From: DUZB01 sp963747555
GTDB taxonomy: Bacteria; Desulfobacterota; DSM-4660; Desulfatiglandales; Desulfatiglandaceae
DNA: 64,000 nt
Direction of reading: 5' to 3'
Assembly (NCBI GenBank): GCA_963747555.1
Contig: CAVVFZ010000033.1
Span: forward strand, 1-64,000
Shown: positions 34,479 through 43,052 of the stretch, piece after piece
How the letters are laid out: every line of letters begins with the position of its first letter
How positions within the stretch are numbered: position 1 is the first letter of the stretch
Made by a program: the position numbers and the translations under genes
The notes under the pieces: generated by a model
Database searches by the model: none
The model's input: only the letters and a program-made list of their open reading frames with translations
Told to the model about the DNA's origin: nothing

Positions 34479-35975
34479 TTAAGATGTTACCCCTGGTTTC
34501 CTGTCGAACCACGGTTGTGCCTTTTCCAACTGTCCCGCTAATCGGAACAACACGGCTTCATTACCGAAAGGTCCGATGAATTGGACCCCCAAGGGCATCC
34601 CCCATGGTGTCCAGTGAAGGGGAACGGAAATTGCCGGAAGGCCGCAAAGATTCGCCAGTTGGGTAAAGGGCGTCCTTTCAAGGCTTTTCTCCGCAAGGGT
34701 GTCCACGATACCCGAAGCTTTTAAAATCCACCCGCATTTCAAAAAATTGACTGCTTTTATCAACAACATTTCAAGGGGTTTGGGTGTAATCTCTCCTATC
34801 CTTGCCGGGGGATAGGCGGTTGTGGGGGTCATGTAAAGATCATATTTCTTAAAAAACTGCCCCATTTTTCTTGCAGCCTGGTCCCATCTGCGCAAGGCTT
34901 CCACCAGATAGCCTGAAGAAAAGCTCTGTCCTAACAAGCCGAGGACATAGGTCATGGGCTCCACATCCTTGGGGCCTGCCTTGCGATTTAGAATGGCGCC
35001 CAATGCTTCTATATCGGCCGCCACTTCACCGAAATACATGGCCAGATAGCTTTTGGCCAAACCGAGCCCGTCGATTTCCGGGCCGGCTTCTTCCGGATGG
35101 TGTCCCATTTCTTCCAACAGATGGGCTGCATTTTCCACGGCCTTGACGCACTCGGGATCTACCGGGGTGCCGATAGGGGATTTGGTTTGAAAGGCTATTT
35201 TGAGCTTTCCAGGGTTTGATTCCATTTCCTCCAGATATGATCGCTGTGGTGGTCGAATTTCGTACGGCGCGCCCGTGTCCGGCCCCTGGGTTGCGTCCAG
35301 CATGGCGGCACTGTCTCTTACTGATCTTGCGATGACATGGTTTTGGTCCGCCCCCTGCCATACACTGCCATAATCCGGTCCTGTAGGGTTGCGACCGCGG
35401 GAAGGTTTGAGCCCGAAAAGACCGCAATAGGCGGAGGGTATTCGAATGGAGCCGCCCCCGTCTCCACCTGTGGCCATGGGTACCATCCTGGCGGCTACGG
35501 CCGCGGCGGAGCCGCCGCTGGAGCCGCCCGGCGTGTGGTCTGTATTCCAAGGGTTGCGGCAGGGACCAAAGAGTTCCGGTTCGGTTACTCCCAGAAGCCC
35601 GAATTCCGGAGTATTGGTCTTGCCGATTATTACCGCGCCGGCTTTCCTGAAGCGAATGACCATTTCACAGTCATGTTCCGGGATGTAATGCCTGAGCGCC
35701 TTGCATCCTGATGTCATGGGCACTCCGGCATATGCGTAATGAAGGTCTTTAATGAGCAAAGGCACTCCGGTGAAAGCCCCTTCAGGAAGAGGGTTCGCGG
35801 CTTCCCTACGGCCCAGATCGTACATTCGCGTCACAACGGCATTGAGTTGCGGATTGACCCGCTCAATCCTTTCGATAGCCTCCTCGCACAATTCCGACGG
35901 TGTTACCTTCTTCTGCTTGACCAGCTCGGCCAGTCCCATCGCGTCATACCGATCAAATTCAGGAAAGCCACCCAT
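34479..35975 (-). CDS. Amidase-signature-family hydrolase
   Basis: 498 residues. LLIKDLHYA provides the catalytic Lys, TPGGSSGGSAAAVAARM the cis-Ser, and GGDGGGSIRIPSAYCGLFG the nucleophile Ser, completing the Ser-Ser-Lys triad. It lacks a signal peptide. Sequence style is closer to 6-aminohexanoate-cyclic-dimer hydrolase and general amidases than to GatA, and no gatB/gatC are near. Substrate unknown. Confidence 0.88.
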   Translation of the reverse strand: MGGFPEFDRYDAMGLAELVKQKKVTPSELCEEAIERIERVNPQLNAVVTRMYDLGRREAANPLPEGAFTGVPLLIKDLHYAYAGVPMTSGCKALRHYIPEHDCEMVIRFRKAGAVIIGKTNTPEFGLLGVTEPELFGPCRNPWNTDHTPGGSSGGSAAAVAARMVPMATGGDGGGSIRIPSAYCGLFGLKPSRGRNPTGPDYGSVWQGADQNHVIARSVRDSAAMLDATQGPDTGAPYEIRPPQRSYLEEMESNPGKLKIAFQTKSPIGTPVDPECVKAVENAAHLLEEMGHHPEEAGPEIDGLGLAKSYLAMYFGEVAADIEALGAILNRKAGPKDVEPMTYVLGLLGQSFSSGYLVEALRRWDQAARKMGQFFKKYDLYMTPTTAYPPARIGEITPKPLEMLLIKAVNFLKCGWILKASGIVDTLAEKSLERTPFTQLANLCGLPAISVPLHWTPWGMPLGVQFIGPFGNEAVLFRLAGQLEKAQPWFDRKPGVTS

Positions 35976-35984
35976 GATTTCCTC

Positions 35985-36200
35985 CTAATCTTTGCTTTTC
36001 CCGCTCTTGGCTTTCATCATGATATCACCCAGCCAGTCGAGGACCCGGGCATTGGATATGAGGATCGCCCCCATCTCGTTCGAAGGGTTTGGAAGGAACA
36101 CTGTGTCCTTTTTCTGGAAAAGGGATGGCGCCCTGAAAAAAGTGCACCCCTTCGGCGCGCATTTCCGACCATCCTTGAAACGGAGATATTTCCTTATATT
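35985..36200 (-). CDS. 3' remnant of an unidentified gene, 5' part removed at a MITE-like fragment
   Basis: A frame ending in ISNARVLDWLGDIMMKAKSGKSKD runs back through APKGCTFFRAPSLFQKKDTV to 36200, where it enters the MITE-like end. Any start upstream would be encoded by the mobile DNA. It directly precedes the amidase on the same strand (10 bases). I cannot assign a family. Confidence 0.3.
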   Translation of the reverse strand, partial: NIRKYLRFKDGRKCAPKGCTFFRAPSLFQKKDTVFLPNPSNEMGAILISNARVLDWLGDIMMKAKSGKSKD

Positions 36201-36201
36201 A

Positions 36202-36229
36202 GAGCCTGTTTGAAAATTATCCCTGCTGC
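36202..36229. mobile_element. MITE-like element, copy 3 (28-bp terminal fragment)
   Basis: GAGCCTGTTTGAAAATTATC and then CCTGCTGC match copy 2's end exactly, then similarity stops at 36229/36230, where a truncated attC-like palindrome begins. The flank TTA precedes it, as at copy 1. It looks like a deletion or replacement by the cassette DNA on its right. Confidence 0.75.
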
Positions 36230-36231
36230 CC

Positions 36232-36291
36232 AAAAAGCCGTGCACTGCCCTCCAGGTTGGTACAAAATTCCGTAGGCTTTTTGTGTTAGCC
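36232..36291 (-). other. Partial attC-like palindrome after the thioesterase gene
   Basis: On the minus strand GGCTAAC, ACA and AAAAAGCC are followed 35 bases later by GGCTTTTT, then by MITE-like DNA instead of the expected GTTAGCC half-site. It starts 12 bases past the thioesterase stop, as a cassette recombination site would. The half-site nearest the mobile fragment is missing, so this is a weak call. Confidence 0.4.
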
Positions 36292-36303
36292 TGAGTTCCG
36301 TGG

Positions 36304-36732
36304 TTATGTGTTCCTGCCCTTGGATTTCATTTTGTGATCGAACTTCTTCTTATTAATGATAAAACGTTCATGCGTGCCACGCGTAATGAGGTCAATCCCG
36401 TCATGAGCCTCCACCTCAAACACCAACCGTCGGCCATCTACCTCCACAAGCTTGACTTTGGCGGTGACTTCTAATCCAGGTGGGGTCGCAGCAATGTGGC
36501 TCACGTCAATATGGGTACCCACTGTTTGTTCTTCCGGCCAGTCAAGAAAGGGGTTTACCGCTTGGATGCAGGTCCATTCGATCAAACCGACCATGTAGCC
36601 GGTTGCAAAAACGCAGGGCATAGCCTGGAACTCACTTGATTCTGGATACAATGCGGGGACTGTCTTCGACCCAGTGATTGTGAACGCCAACTTGTGCTCA
36701 ATTCCTGGCTGCAAGGGTTTTCTCATTTGCAC
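36304..36732 (-). CDS. FlK-like hot-dog thioesterase
   Basis: 142 residues. LIEWTCIQAVNPFL carries the Thr region and TVGTHIDVSHIAATPPG the His of fluoroacetyl-CoA-thioesterase-like proteins. TAKVKLVEVDGRRLVFEVEAHDG and THERFII complete the hot-dog fold. It presumably hydrolyses a short acyl-CoA. Its ATG (GGGAGGTG 6 bases before) begins 9 bases after an attC-like site, as in integron cassettes. Confidence 0.8.
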   Translation of the reverse strand: MQMRKPLQPGIEHKLAFTITGSKTVPALYPESSEFQAMPCVFATGYMVGLIEWTCIQAVNPFLDWPEEQTVGTHIDVSHIAATPPGLEVTAKVKLVEVDGRRLVFEVEAHDGIDLITRGTHERFIINKKKFDHKMKSKGRNT

Positions 36733-36740
36733 CTCCCTTC

Positions 36741-36813
36741 ACATAACGCCATGCTTAACGGGCGGCTGACCGCGCGATAGCGCGGTTAGATGTCCCGTTA
36801 AAGCATTTGTTAC
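36741..36813 (-). other. attC-like integron recombination site
   Basis: Minus-strand reading: GTAAC, spacer, TTTAACGGG ... CCCGTTAA, GCATG, GCGTTATGT. TAAC/GTTA, ATGC/GCAT and TTAACGGG/CCCGTTAA pair, with bases bulged on one arm, and the loop holds a CCGCGC-TATC-GCGCGG hairpin. Size (73 bases) and layout are those of attC. It starts 10 bases after the stop of the LysE gene and ends 9 bases before the thioesterase ATG, both in the same orientation, exactly as in a cassette array. Confidence 0.7.
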
Positions 36814-36822
36814 AGCACCAGA

Positions 36823-37458
36823 TCAGTCCGCTTTCATACAAACAAGTCTGATGCCTAGATAAGCGAACAATCCTGCATTTAGCCTTAACAACCATTTTGA
36901 AATTTCTGAGCTACTCCGAAGTTTCTTTCCAAAAAATGAAGAAAAAATCGCAAGCAACAGACACCAAATAGTACCTGTAGTAATAAATACAGAGCCAAGA
37001 AAAATAAATGATAAAAACTTGCTGGGACTTGTAGCCGAGATAAACTGAGGAAGCAAGGCCATAAAGAATAATGCAACTTTAGGATTGAGAATATTTGTTA
37101 TTGCACCTTGCTCAAATACCTTCAAATGATTCTCTTTGGGGATCTCAATTTCTTCAATTACAGATTCCTTTCGAGAATCTTTTATTAGAAGAATAGCCTG
37201 ATAAAACAAATAGATTGCCCCGGCATATTTTACAAACATAAATGCTTTTGCTGATGAAAGTAAGATGGCTGATAAACCAAAGGCGCCCATGAATGTATGG
37301 AAAAGAGATCCTGTGCTAATTCCCAAAACTGCAAAAATTCCCGCAGATCTTCCCTGACTCAGACTCCTGCCAATTATATATAAAGAATCCGGACCAGGCA
37401 TCAAATTGAGCAGAATGCCAGTCGTCATAAAAACGATAAAATTTTCAATCCCAAACAT
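36823..37458 (-). CDS. LysE/RhtB-type amino-acid exporter, probable gene cassette
   Basis: 211 residues, six membrane helices. MTTGILLNLMPGPDSLYIIGRSLSQG is the LysE/RhtB N-terminal signature, and GAITNILNPKVALFFMALLPQFI the second conserved block. It exports amino acids or derivatives. It is visibly more AT-rich than its neighbours, has a GAGGAAAT ribosome site immediately before the ATG, and is followed at once by an attC-like site, so acquisition as a cassette is likely. Confidence 0.85.
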   Translation of the reverse strand: MFGIENFIVFMTTGILLNLMPGPDSLYIIGRSLSQGRSAGIFAVLGISTGSLFHTFMGAFGLSAILLSSAKAFMFVKYAGAIYLFYQAILLIKDSRKESVIEEIEIPKENHLKVFEQGAITNILNPKVALFFMALLPQFISATSPSKFLSFIFLGSVFITTGTIWCLLLAIFSSFFGKKLRSSSEISKWLLRLNAGLFAYLGIRLVCMKAD

Positions 37459-37599
37459 ATTTCCTCAACTGGGGGGATAGGGGACATCCACCATTAAGTA
37501 AATAACTCAATCCATTAATCTATAATTCTTTTCTTTGGCGATTCGCTCACCCCTTCGCACAGCATACCCGATCCCTATATTGGAGGTACCCCTTTTGAG

Positions 37600-37885
37600 C
37601 CTCACTAAGCGATTTGCCAAAGTAAGACAGTACGTGTCCGCTATCCTGCCATGGATGTTACTCTCTTTTCAGTAAGACTCTATGACCACAGTAGGTGTAA
37701 TTGTTAAGCGCGGATACGTCAATAACGATTTTTGCCCTCAATGGGTTTAAATGGATATGGCATACCAGCTCCTTGAGATAGGCGTCCTCCTGACAAATAA
37801 TGGGTTTTTAACGATTTTAAAAGAGCTGACCATGCCGTTTGTGCCTGAGGTTGAAGCTTACCGCATACCCCGTCAGCATTGGTTC
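37600..37885 (-). pseudogene. Degenerate REP-transposase remnant
   Basis: In broken minus-strand frames I can read LTGYAVSFNLRHKRHGQLF, KPIICQEDAYLKELV and CHIHLNPLRAKIVI, then NNYTYCGH, in the same order as in the intact transposase at 32213. Stops and indels interrupt it, and neither end is present. It is a fourth, much older member of the family. Confidence 0.7.
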
Positions 37886-37887
37886 TC

Positions 37888-38030
37888 TTTCTTCAACCTT
37901 TGGCACCGTCGGTTTGGAAAATGCCTATGAGATCCAGGACATGTTGATGAAGCGCATTTTGGAAAACGACGAAAAGAACATCGGCTGGAAAGTCGGCGCT
38001 ACCAGTCGGGCAGTTATGGGTCAGCTGGCA
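37888..38030 (+). pseudogene. Fragment of a 2-keto-4-pentenoate hydratase-like gene
   Basis: ENAYEIQDMLMKRILENDEK followed by NIGWKVGATSRAVMGQL resembles the N-terminal region of MhpD/4-oxalocrotonate decarboxylase proteins (AYxIQ...GWKVGATS). No start, and similarity ends at about 38030. The left edge touches the transposase wreck, which suggests rearrangement. The remaining 120 bases before the next gene hold nothing I can name. Confidence 0.4.
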
Positions 38031-38151
38031 ATACTTGACGCTTGCCAACAGTTCCTGATATCTGTATTATTGAAAACACTTATCCATTTCAGGTCAAAGC
38101 CGTTTTGGGTGAACCGGTTGCTGGTGGCAAAGAACCAAAAGGAGGTGGCTT

Positions 38152-39336
38152 ATGCGAAAGCGACAATATATGCGTTTTATGGTATCGATGGCCTTGGTGC
38201 TCACGTTTGTCCTGGTTTCCATGAAAGGCCATGCATGTACGGGAATTCAGCTCAAAACAGAAGACGGCCATTTTATTTTTGCCCGCACGCTGGAGTTCAG
38301 TGCGGAGCAGATGCCGTTTAACCTGATCGTTGTCCCCCGGAATTACCCATGCCAGGGGCAGACGGCTTCCGGAAAGCCCGGAATGTCATGGAAAACAACC
38401 TATGCCTATGTGGGGTTTAACCCCTTTGGCGCCCCTCTTGTGGCGGACGGTCTAAATGAAAAGGGCCTTGCCTGCGGATCATTCCTTTTTCCAGGGTGCG
38501 CGGAATTTGAAGCCTTGACCGGAGACATGCATTCCCGTGCAATATCCTCCTTGGATTTGACGTCTTGGATCTTGAGCACCTGCGCGACTGTTTCTGAAGT
38601 CCGTGAGAAATTGCCGAAAATCGTGGTTTTCTCCATTAAAATGCCCGAACTGGGTCCCATCATGGATCTGCATTATTTTGTTACGGATGAAACCGGTGAC
38701 GCTGCCGTTATTGAATATGTTGGCGGCAAACTGAATATTTACGACAACGAAGTCAACGCCATCACCAATTGTCCTGTTTATCACTGGCACATATCAAACC
38801 AGCAGAACTATATCGGGTTGAAAGCGTTCAATAATCCACCCTCCACCATTGGGAATAAAACTTTTGCCCAGTTTGGTCAGGGGTCCGGTGCCATAGGCCT
38901 TCCTGGAGATTTTACACCCCCCTCACGGTTTGTCCGCGCGGCATTTTTGGCGAACGCTGCTTATGAAGGTAAAAATGTAGACGAGGGCATCTGCATCGCT
39001 TTTCATATTCTGAATCAGTTTGACATTCCGAAAGGCTCTATTCGTGAAAAGCATTTAGGCCACGTCATTTCCGACAGCACCCAATGGACCAGCGCTTCGG
39101 ACCTGAAAAACCGCCGGTATTATTTTCATACCTACCATGACAGAAGCGTGAAAATGATCGATTTAAATGAACTCGATTTAAACGCACAGAATATCAAGGG
39201 CATTAGAAACATTCAAAAGCCGGCTCAGGTCATCAATCTTTCCAATCAAATAAACAATACAGTATTCAATGCCAATTCCATGGAACAGATAATTCAGCTC
39301 CAAAAACAGAAAAACGGCAGCAAAAAAGAAAGATAA
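38152..39336 (+). CDS. Exported linear-amide C-N hydrolase (penicillin V acylase / bile-salt-hydrolase family)
   Basis: 394 residues; AAGGAGG lies 7 bases before ATG 38152. A signal peptide (MVSMALVLTFVLVSMKGHA) ends exactly before Cys29 (ACTGIQLK), which would become the N-terminal nucleophile on cleavage. ARTLEF, NEKGLACGSFLF and the ITNCPVYHWH segment (conserved Asn) follow. Targets could be acyl-homoserine lactones, bile salts or other N-acyl amides; the periplasmic Gram-negative branch often acts on AHLs. It is surrounded by gene fragments. Confidence 0.85.
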   Translation: MRKRQYMRFMVSMALVLTFVLVSMKGHACTGIQLKTEDGHFIFARTLEFSAEQMPFNLIVVPRNYPCQGQTASGKPGMSWKTTYAYVGFNPFGAPLVADGLNEKGLACGSFLFPGCAEFEALTGDMHSRAISSLDLTSWILSTCATVSEVREKLPKIVVFSIKMPELGPIMDLHYFVTDETGDAAVIEYVGGKLNIYDNEVNAITNCPVYHWHISNQQNYIGLKAFNNPPSTIGNKTFAQFGQGSGAIGLPGDFTPPSRFVRAAFLANAAYEGKNVDEGICIAFHILNQFDIPKGSIREKHLGHVISDSTQWTSASDLKNRRYYFHTYHDRSVKMIDLNELDLNAQNIKGIRNIQKPAQVINLSNQINNTVFNANSMEQIIQLQKQKNGSKKER

Positions 39337-39439
39337 GTAAAGATGTCCCCCATTCCGCATAAAACGGTATATTTGTAAGTTCTGATTCCCTAAGCTTGTG
39401 GCGCTCTGGGTGATCCGGCGGAATACGGAATTCAAAGGG

Positions 39440-39597
39440 AGGTTCTCTTTTCGGATAAACCGGTGGGAAAGGCGGGGCGCCGATTCATGTTCACCCCCAA
39501 ACAGAACTGGGGTCCATTTATTGAGATATTTAACAAAGAGCTGGCAGCCATGAAGGACGACGGCCGTTTGAATGCCATCATTTCGAAATATCAATGA
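39440..39597 (+). pseudogene. C-terminal fragment of a periplasmic amino-acid-type binding protein
   Basis: EVLFSDKPVGKAGRRFMF, then KQNWGPFIEIFNKELAAMKDD and GRLNAIISKYQ ending at TGA 39595-39597, is the C-terminal lobe of family-3 solute-binding proteins. No start or N-terminal part remains. It overlaps nothing else. Confidence 0.6.
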
Positions 39598-39669
39598 CGA
39601 ACGCGCGATTGTCCGCGAAATCTTAAAATCCGGCGACACCTTGCCTGTTTTCAAGACTGCTCTTCGGCA

Positions 39670-40308
39670 TCAATTGTGTTTCTCCTCGAAGTCCGAAGAC
39701 AACTTCGGGTCCGGCTTTAAAAGCGTATCGCTATATTCGGGATACAGCTTTTCCAAACATTCAGGACAAATACCGTGGCTGAATTCCGCTTCGGAGTGGT
39801 CTCTGATGTAACTTTCAATCTGTTTCCAGTATCCTTTGTCGTCCCGGATCTTTTTGCACGAAGCGCATATGGGGAGCATACCGCGCAGGTGCTTTATCTC
39901 AGTTTCTTTTTCCTGCAGGATCAATCTTCGTGCCTCTACATTTTCCGTGACATCGATGCAACTGCCGATATAGCCGCCGAAGTTCCCGTGGGCATCGTTA
40001 AAAGGCACACCGCGATCGAATATCCATCGATATTCACTGTCGTGCCTTCGGAGACGGTATTCCATTTCAAAGATTTCACGGTTTTCAAAAGCCGAAAGGT
40101 ATATTTCAATGCACCTGTCCAGATCTTCAGGGTGAACGCCTTCCGCCCAACCATTTCCAATCTCCTGTTCGATGGGTCGTCCGGTAAAGTCCAGCCACTG
40201 TTGATTGAAATAATCACACTCGGTTGAGAGATTCGCCCTCCAAATCATGATAGGCGCCTGTTCAACAATGATCATGTACTCAGTGTAAGACAGATTATTT
40301 TTTTCCAT
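39670..40308 (-). CDS. PAS-domain protein with C-terminal CxxC / CPxC module
   Basis: 212 residues. PAS domain at 1-140 (IIVEQAPIMIWRANLSTECDYFNQQWLDFTG, GWAEGVHPEDLDRCIEIY, YIGSCIDVTE), a short coiled coil, then LPICASCKKIRDDKGYWKQI and ISxGICPECLEKLYPE-like Cys pairs. The second module is common after PAS and receiver domains in deltaproteobacteria and may bind metal or sense redox; no kinase domain is present. Probable regulator with unknown output. Confidence 0.8.
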   Translation of the reverse strand: MEKNNLSYTEYMIIVEQAPIMIWRANLSTECDYFNQQWLDFTGRPIEQEIGNGWAEGVHPEDLDRCIEIYLSAFENREIFEMEYRLRRHDSEYRWIFDRGVPFNDAHGNFGGYIGSCIDVTENVEARRLILQEKETEIKHLRGMLPICASCKKIRDDKGYWKQIESYIRDHSEAEFSHGICPECLEKLYPEYSDTLLKPDPKLSSDFEEKHN

Positions 40309-40438
40309 GTACTGCGCCTCCCTTAATCCTCTGATTCAGGCTACCCGGAATTGCCACGCACGGATATTTTTCTTTAACATGTCGGGATTGCAGCGGTAGT
40401 TTATGGCGGCTTATGGGCTTATGGGGACGCCCATGCGT

Positions 40439-41528
40439 TTATGCATTTCTAAACCTATTCGGATTCAACCCCAACTCCCGGGTAATAACTCGACCCCTTT
40501 GGACCGCTCTACTTGTGGCGGACTGACTAAGCCCCAGCTTCAGACCCACGGCGGTCGCCGACATGCCCAATTCATGGACAGCCCAGAATGACAATACGCT
40601 ACGGGCTTGTACCCGGCGAGGTTGTTTGCCAGGGGTCGTCACATCAGAATGAGACATATCAAATAGTTCGGCAACCCTCTTGCCAACTCCTTCAAAGGTA
40701 TACCCATCGGCCTTCAGCCGGTATTTTCGCTCCATCTCCTCGGATGCGAAATCAAGGACAGTCTCCACAAAGTCGCTGTCACCAAGAATGCGTTCATCGC
40801 TTTTAAAGTGGACTTTTTCCCGCCGCAATGCGTTTAACTCCTGCCAACCGCCTACACTCCGGACCAGCCCACCGCCGGTGAGCCCCGGCTTCCGACCTTC
40901 CCCTCGTTCCCACGGTCCTCCGTGGGAATGCAGACCTTGCGATCGATCACTACCCGTATGCGTTCCCACGCTGGAGCATGGGAACGAGAAAATCCTGGCA
41001 CTTTTTCCGTGCGCGGAAAACATCCCAAGAACCTTATCAACATCCTGCCAGCCGCTTTTAACCGTTCCCATTATCCGACTGTGACCACAGTAAACAAATC
41101 CGGATAACTGTTTCAGATCAGGTACAAGGCCTGCCCGCAGAGGATTCAAGTGAATATATCGCACTAATTCAAGTAAATACGTATCTTCCTGGCAAAGAAT
41201 GGATTTATATCGGTTTTGCCTACGGCTCGGAGAGAAAAAGGTGTCCGCTCCTTTTGTGGCGGCGATTAAAGCTTACCACGTATCCGGTCAAAAGTTTCCG
41301 CATGACCGTGCTGATGGATGCTCTTCCGGTTCGGAGTAACAAATGGAAATGATTTGGAATAATAGCCCAGGCATAGCAGGACGTCTTTGTTTCCGACAAG
41401 ATGCTGCCGAGTCGTTTGACAAAATTGTCCCTGTCCTCGTCATCTTCGAATATCCGGCGCCGTTCCATCCCTCGGCAAATAATGTGATGCAATGCTCCAG
41501 GAGCGTCTATTCGTGATTGTCTTGGCAT
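40439..41528 (-). pseudogene. REP-associated transposase, copy 2, frameshifted
   Basis: It starts MPRQSRIDAPGALHHIICRG at 41528 and is nearly identical to the gene at 32213. A 16-base insertion after codon 97 shifts the frame and ends the first part at 41220. The C-terminal two thirds (from RYIHLNPLRAGLV) is open to 40439 and even reads through the REP-type insertion in frame, so a protein lacking the HUH half could in theory be made. Catalytically dead. Confidence 0.85.
40903..40988. repeat. REP/BIME-type palindrome pair in transposase copy 2
   Basis: CTCGTTCCCACGG-TCCT-CCGTGGGAATG and CGTTCCCACGCTGGAGCATGGGAACGAG are two hairpins joined by a 27-base spacer. Their outer arms (CTCGTTCCCA/TGGGAACGAG) are also inverse. 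GTTCCCACGCT...GTGGGAAC palindromes are a widespread REP type tied to RAYT transposases. It replaces about 40 bases present at the same point of copy 1. Confidence 0.75.
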
Positions 41529-41585
41529 GAATTCTCTATATCATGCCTTAGCCGGAAAAGAAACGCATAAATGCATGGGCGTCCC

Positions 41586-41854
41586 ATTGGCTGTTCTCCA
41601 GGCTTTCAGCGCATGACGTCGTTCAAAACATTTTGACTCCTTCTTTGTAAATCGTCTTCGATCCAGGAGGATGTTCAAATGACGTCGATCTCATCCATGA
41701 TGGCAATTTTTTTCGTGTACATACTATGTTCGGTTTATAAAACACTTGCAACAATAACCGCAAATCTCCTATAGTCATACCGCTAAGAACTCCACTGGCG
41801 AACATCCGAAGAAAACACCTTAAACAGGGGCCAAAATGGATGTCAACTGTGACC
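41586..41854. other. Intergenic stretch, no gene recognised
   Basis: Between the REP element and the terminator at 41855 I find only short unconvincing frames on both strands. It may contain remnants of a gene interrupted by the element. Nothing in it is repeated elsewhere in the window that I could see. Confidence 0.5.
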
Positions 41855-41891
41855 ACCCCATTTCCGAAATCAGGATATGGGGTATTTTTTT
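41855..41891 (+). terminator. Rho-independent terminator-like hairpin
   Basis: ACCCCAT (41855-41861) and ATGGGGT (41877-41883) pair around a 15-base loop and are followed by ATTTTTTTG. It would stop transcription entering the ankyrin-to-Sel1 gene group from the left. Confidence 0.6.
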
Positions 41892-42049
41892 GTTTGGTGG
41901 GGAAAGGCAGTTCCCACTTTGCTCTTGTGCATGGAAAGTCAATAAAATCAATTTTGATAACATTTTACAACTATCGGTTTCAAAACCGATATTAAGACAT
42001 AATGCCGGAAAAACTCTACTCACTGTCCAAAAACAGGGGTATAAGGTCA

Positions 42050-42991
42050 ATGTCTAAAAAAGCACGGTTGCTATTTGTCTCTTCACTTATGCTTGGTTGC
42101 CTGCTGTGGTTCGTTGTCATTCTGCGGGCTAATAACCATCCGATTGGCGGTACGGCAGTTTTTCCTTTTGGGTTGAGGATGCAGGAGGACTTTTCTTCCG
42201 GGCACCCCAAGGTCGAAGGGGGCGTCAAAGCGGAGGAAGGGGGCAGGGCCGCCTTCGATCAGGGTGGAGAGAGGCCGGTCATCTGCGGTACATCGAAAGA
42301 AAAGACCAAAAAAGAGGGCGGGAATGTTTTGTTCTTTATCCAAAGAGGTCCGGCCATCGAAGGGAGTAAGGACCGGGTTCCACCTGCAGCTGTCGCTCTC
42401 AGCACTGCTGTGGGGCAAAATGACATGGAAGCCGTCAAGGAGATGATCGACCGAGGGATAGATGTGAACAGCCGGATGAAGGATACGCGACAGACCCCGC
42501 TCATGGGTGCGGAATCGGCAGAGATGGTCTCTTTGCTTCTGAAGGCCGGAGGCGACCCTCGCCTCGTGGACTCGCAGGGGGCGACCGCCCTTCACTACGC
42601 AGTACTGAAGGAAAGGGCCCCCGCAATGATCCTGTTCCTTCTTTCCGCAGGGGCGAATGTGAATGCCGTCGAGCCTGGAGGTGGGGAGACACCCTTTCTT
42701 TGGGCCAAACAGTGGTTCTTCGGAATGGATGCCATTATGGGGCAAAGAGTTCTCGCCCTCCTCCTTCAAAAAGGGGCGGACATCAACGCGAAGGATAAGT
42801 TCGGCGATACGCTTCTTCACATAGCGGTCATGAACGGAAAAGGGCAACTGGTGAAATTCCTCCTGGATAAAGGAGCCGACGCTTCGCTTGCCAATACCGA
42901 GGGCAGGACTCCTCTCGACACTGCTCGAGACTTGAAATTTTTTGAAATTGAATCTCTCCTGGGAAAAGACGTCAAGCATCAATCACGATAG
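42050..42991 (+). CDS. Membrane-anchored ankyrin-repeat protein (gene 1 of the envelope cluster)
   Basis: 313 residues from ATG 42050. LLFVSSLMLGCLLWFVVIL is an N-terminal anchor or signal. A low-complexity Gly/Lys/Glu region follows to about residue 115. Then come at least four ankyrin repeats: SAEMVSLLLKAGGDPRLVDSQGA, TALHYAVLKERAPAMILFLL, ADINAKDKFGDTLLHIAV and ADASLANTEGRTPLDTA. Ankyrins bind proteins, so it is probably an extracytoplasmic adaptor for the large proteins encoded downstream. The next gene starts 61 bases later. Confidence 0.8.
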   Translation: MSKKARLLFVSSLMLGCLLWFVVILRANNHPIGGTAVFPFGLRMQEDFSSGHPKVEGGVKAEEGGRAAFDQGGERPVICGTSKEKTKKEGGNVLFFIQRGPAIEGSKDRVPPAAVALSTAVGQNDMEAVKEMIDRGIDVNSRMKDTRQTPLMGAESAEMVSLLLKAGGDPRLVDSQGATALHYAVLKERAPAMILFLLSAGANVNAVEPGGGETPFLWAKQWFFGMDAIMGQRVLALLLQKGADINAKDKFGDTLLHIAVMNGKGQLVKFLLDKGADASLANTEGRTPLDTARDLKFFEIESLLGKDVKHQSR

Positions 42992-43052
42992 AAACGAACC
43001 TTTCGGCGAAACAAAGGTTGGTCGGCCACTGCCGATGAAAAGGAGCAAGTCC

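Larger units (their letters stand above)
40424..41585. mobile_element. REP-transposase element, copy 2 (disrupted)
   Basis: Ends GGGACGCCCATGC and GCATGGGCGTCCC in inverted orientation, as in the copies at 32200 and 50533, with GGCTTATG before the left end. Relative to copy 1 it carries a REP-type insertion (40903-40988) and a 16-base insertion (41219-41234). Confidence 0.8.

Noticed and set aside
41623..41856. Minus-strand 77-codon frame
   Set aside because: No ribosome site, no recognisable motif, and it overlaps the terminator-like hairpin.
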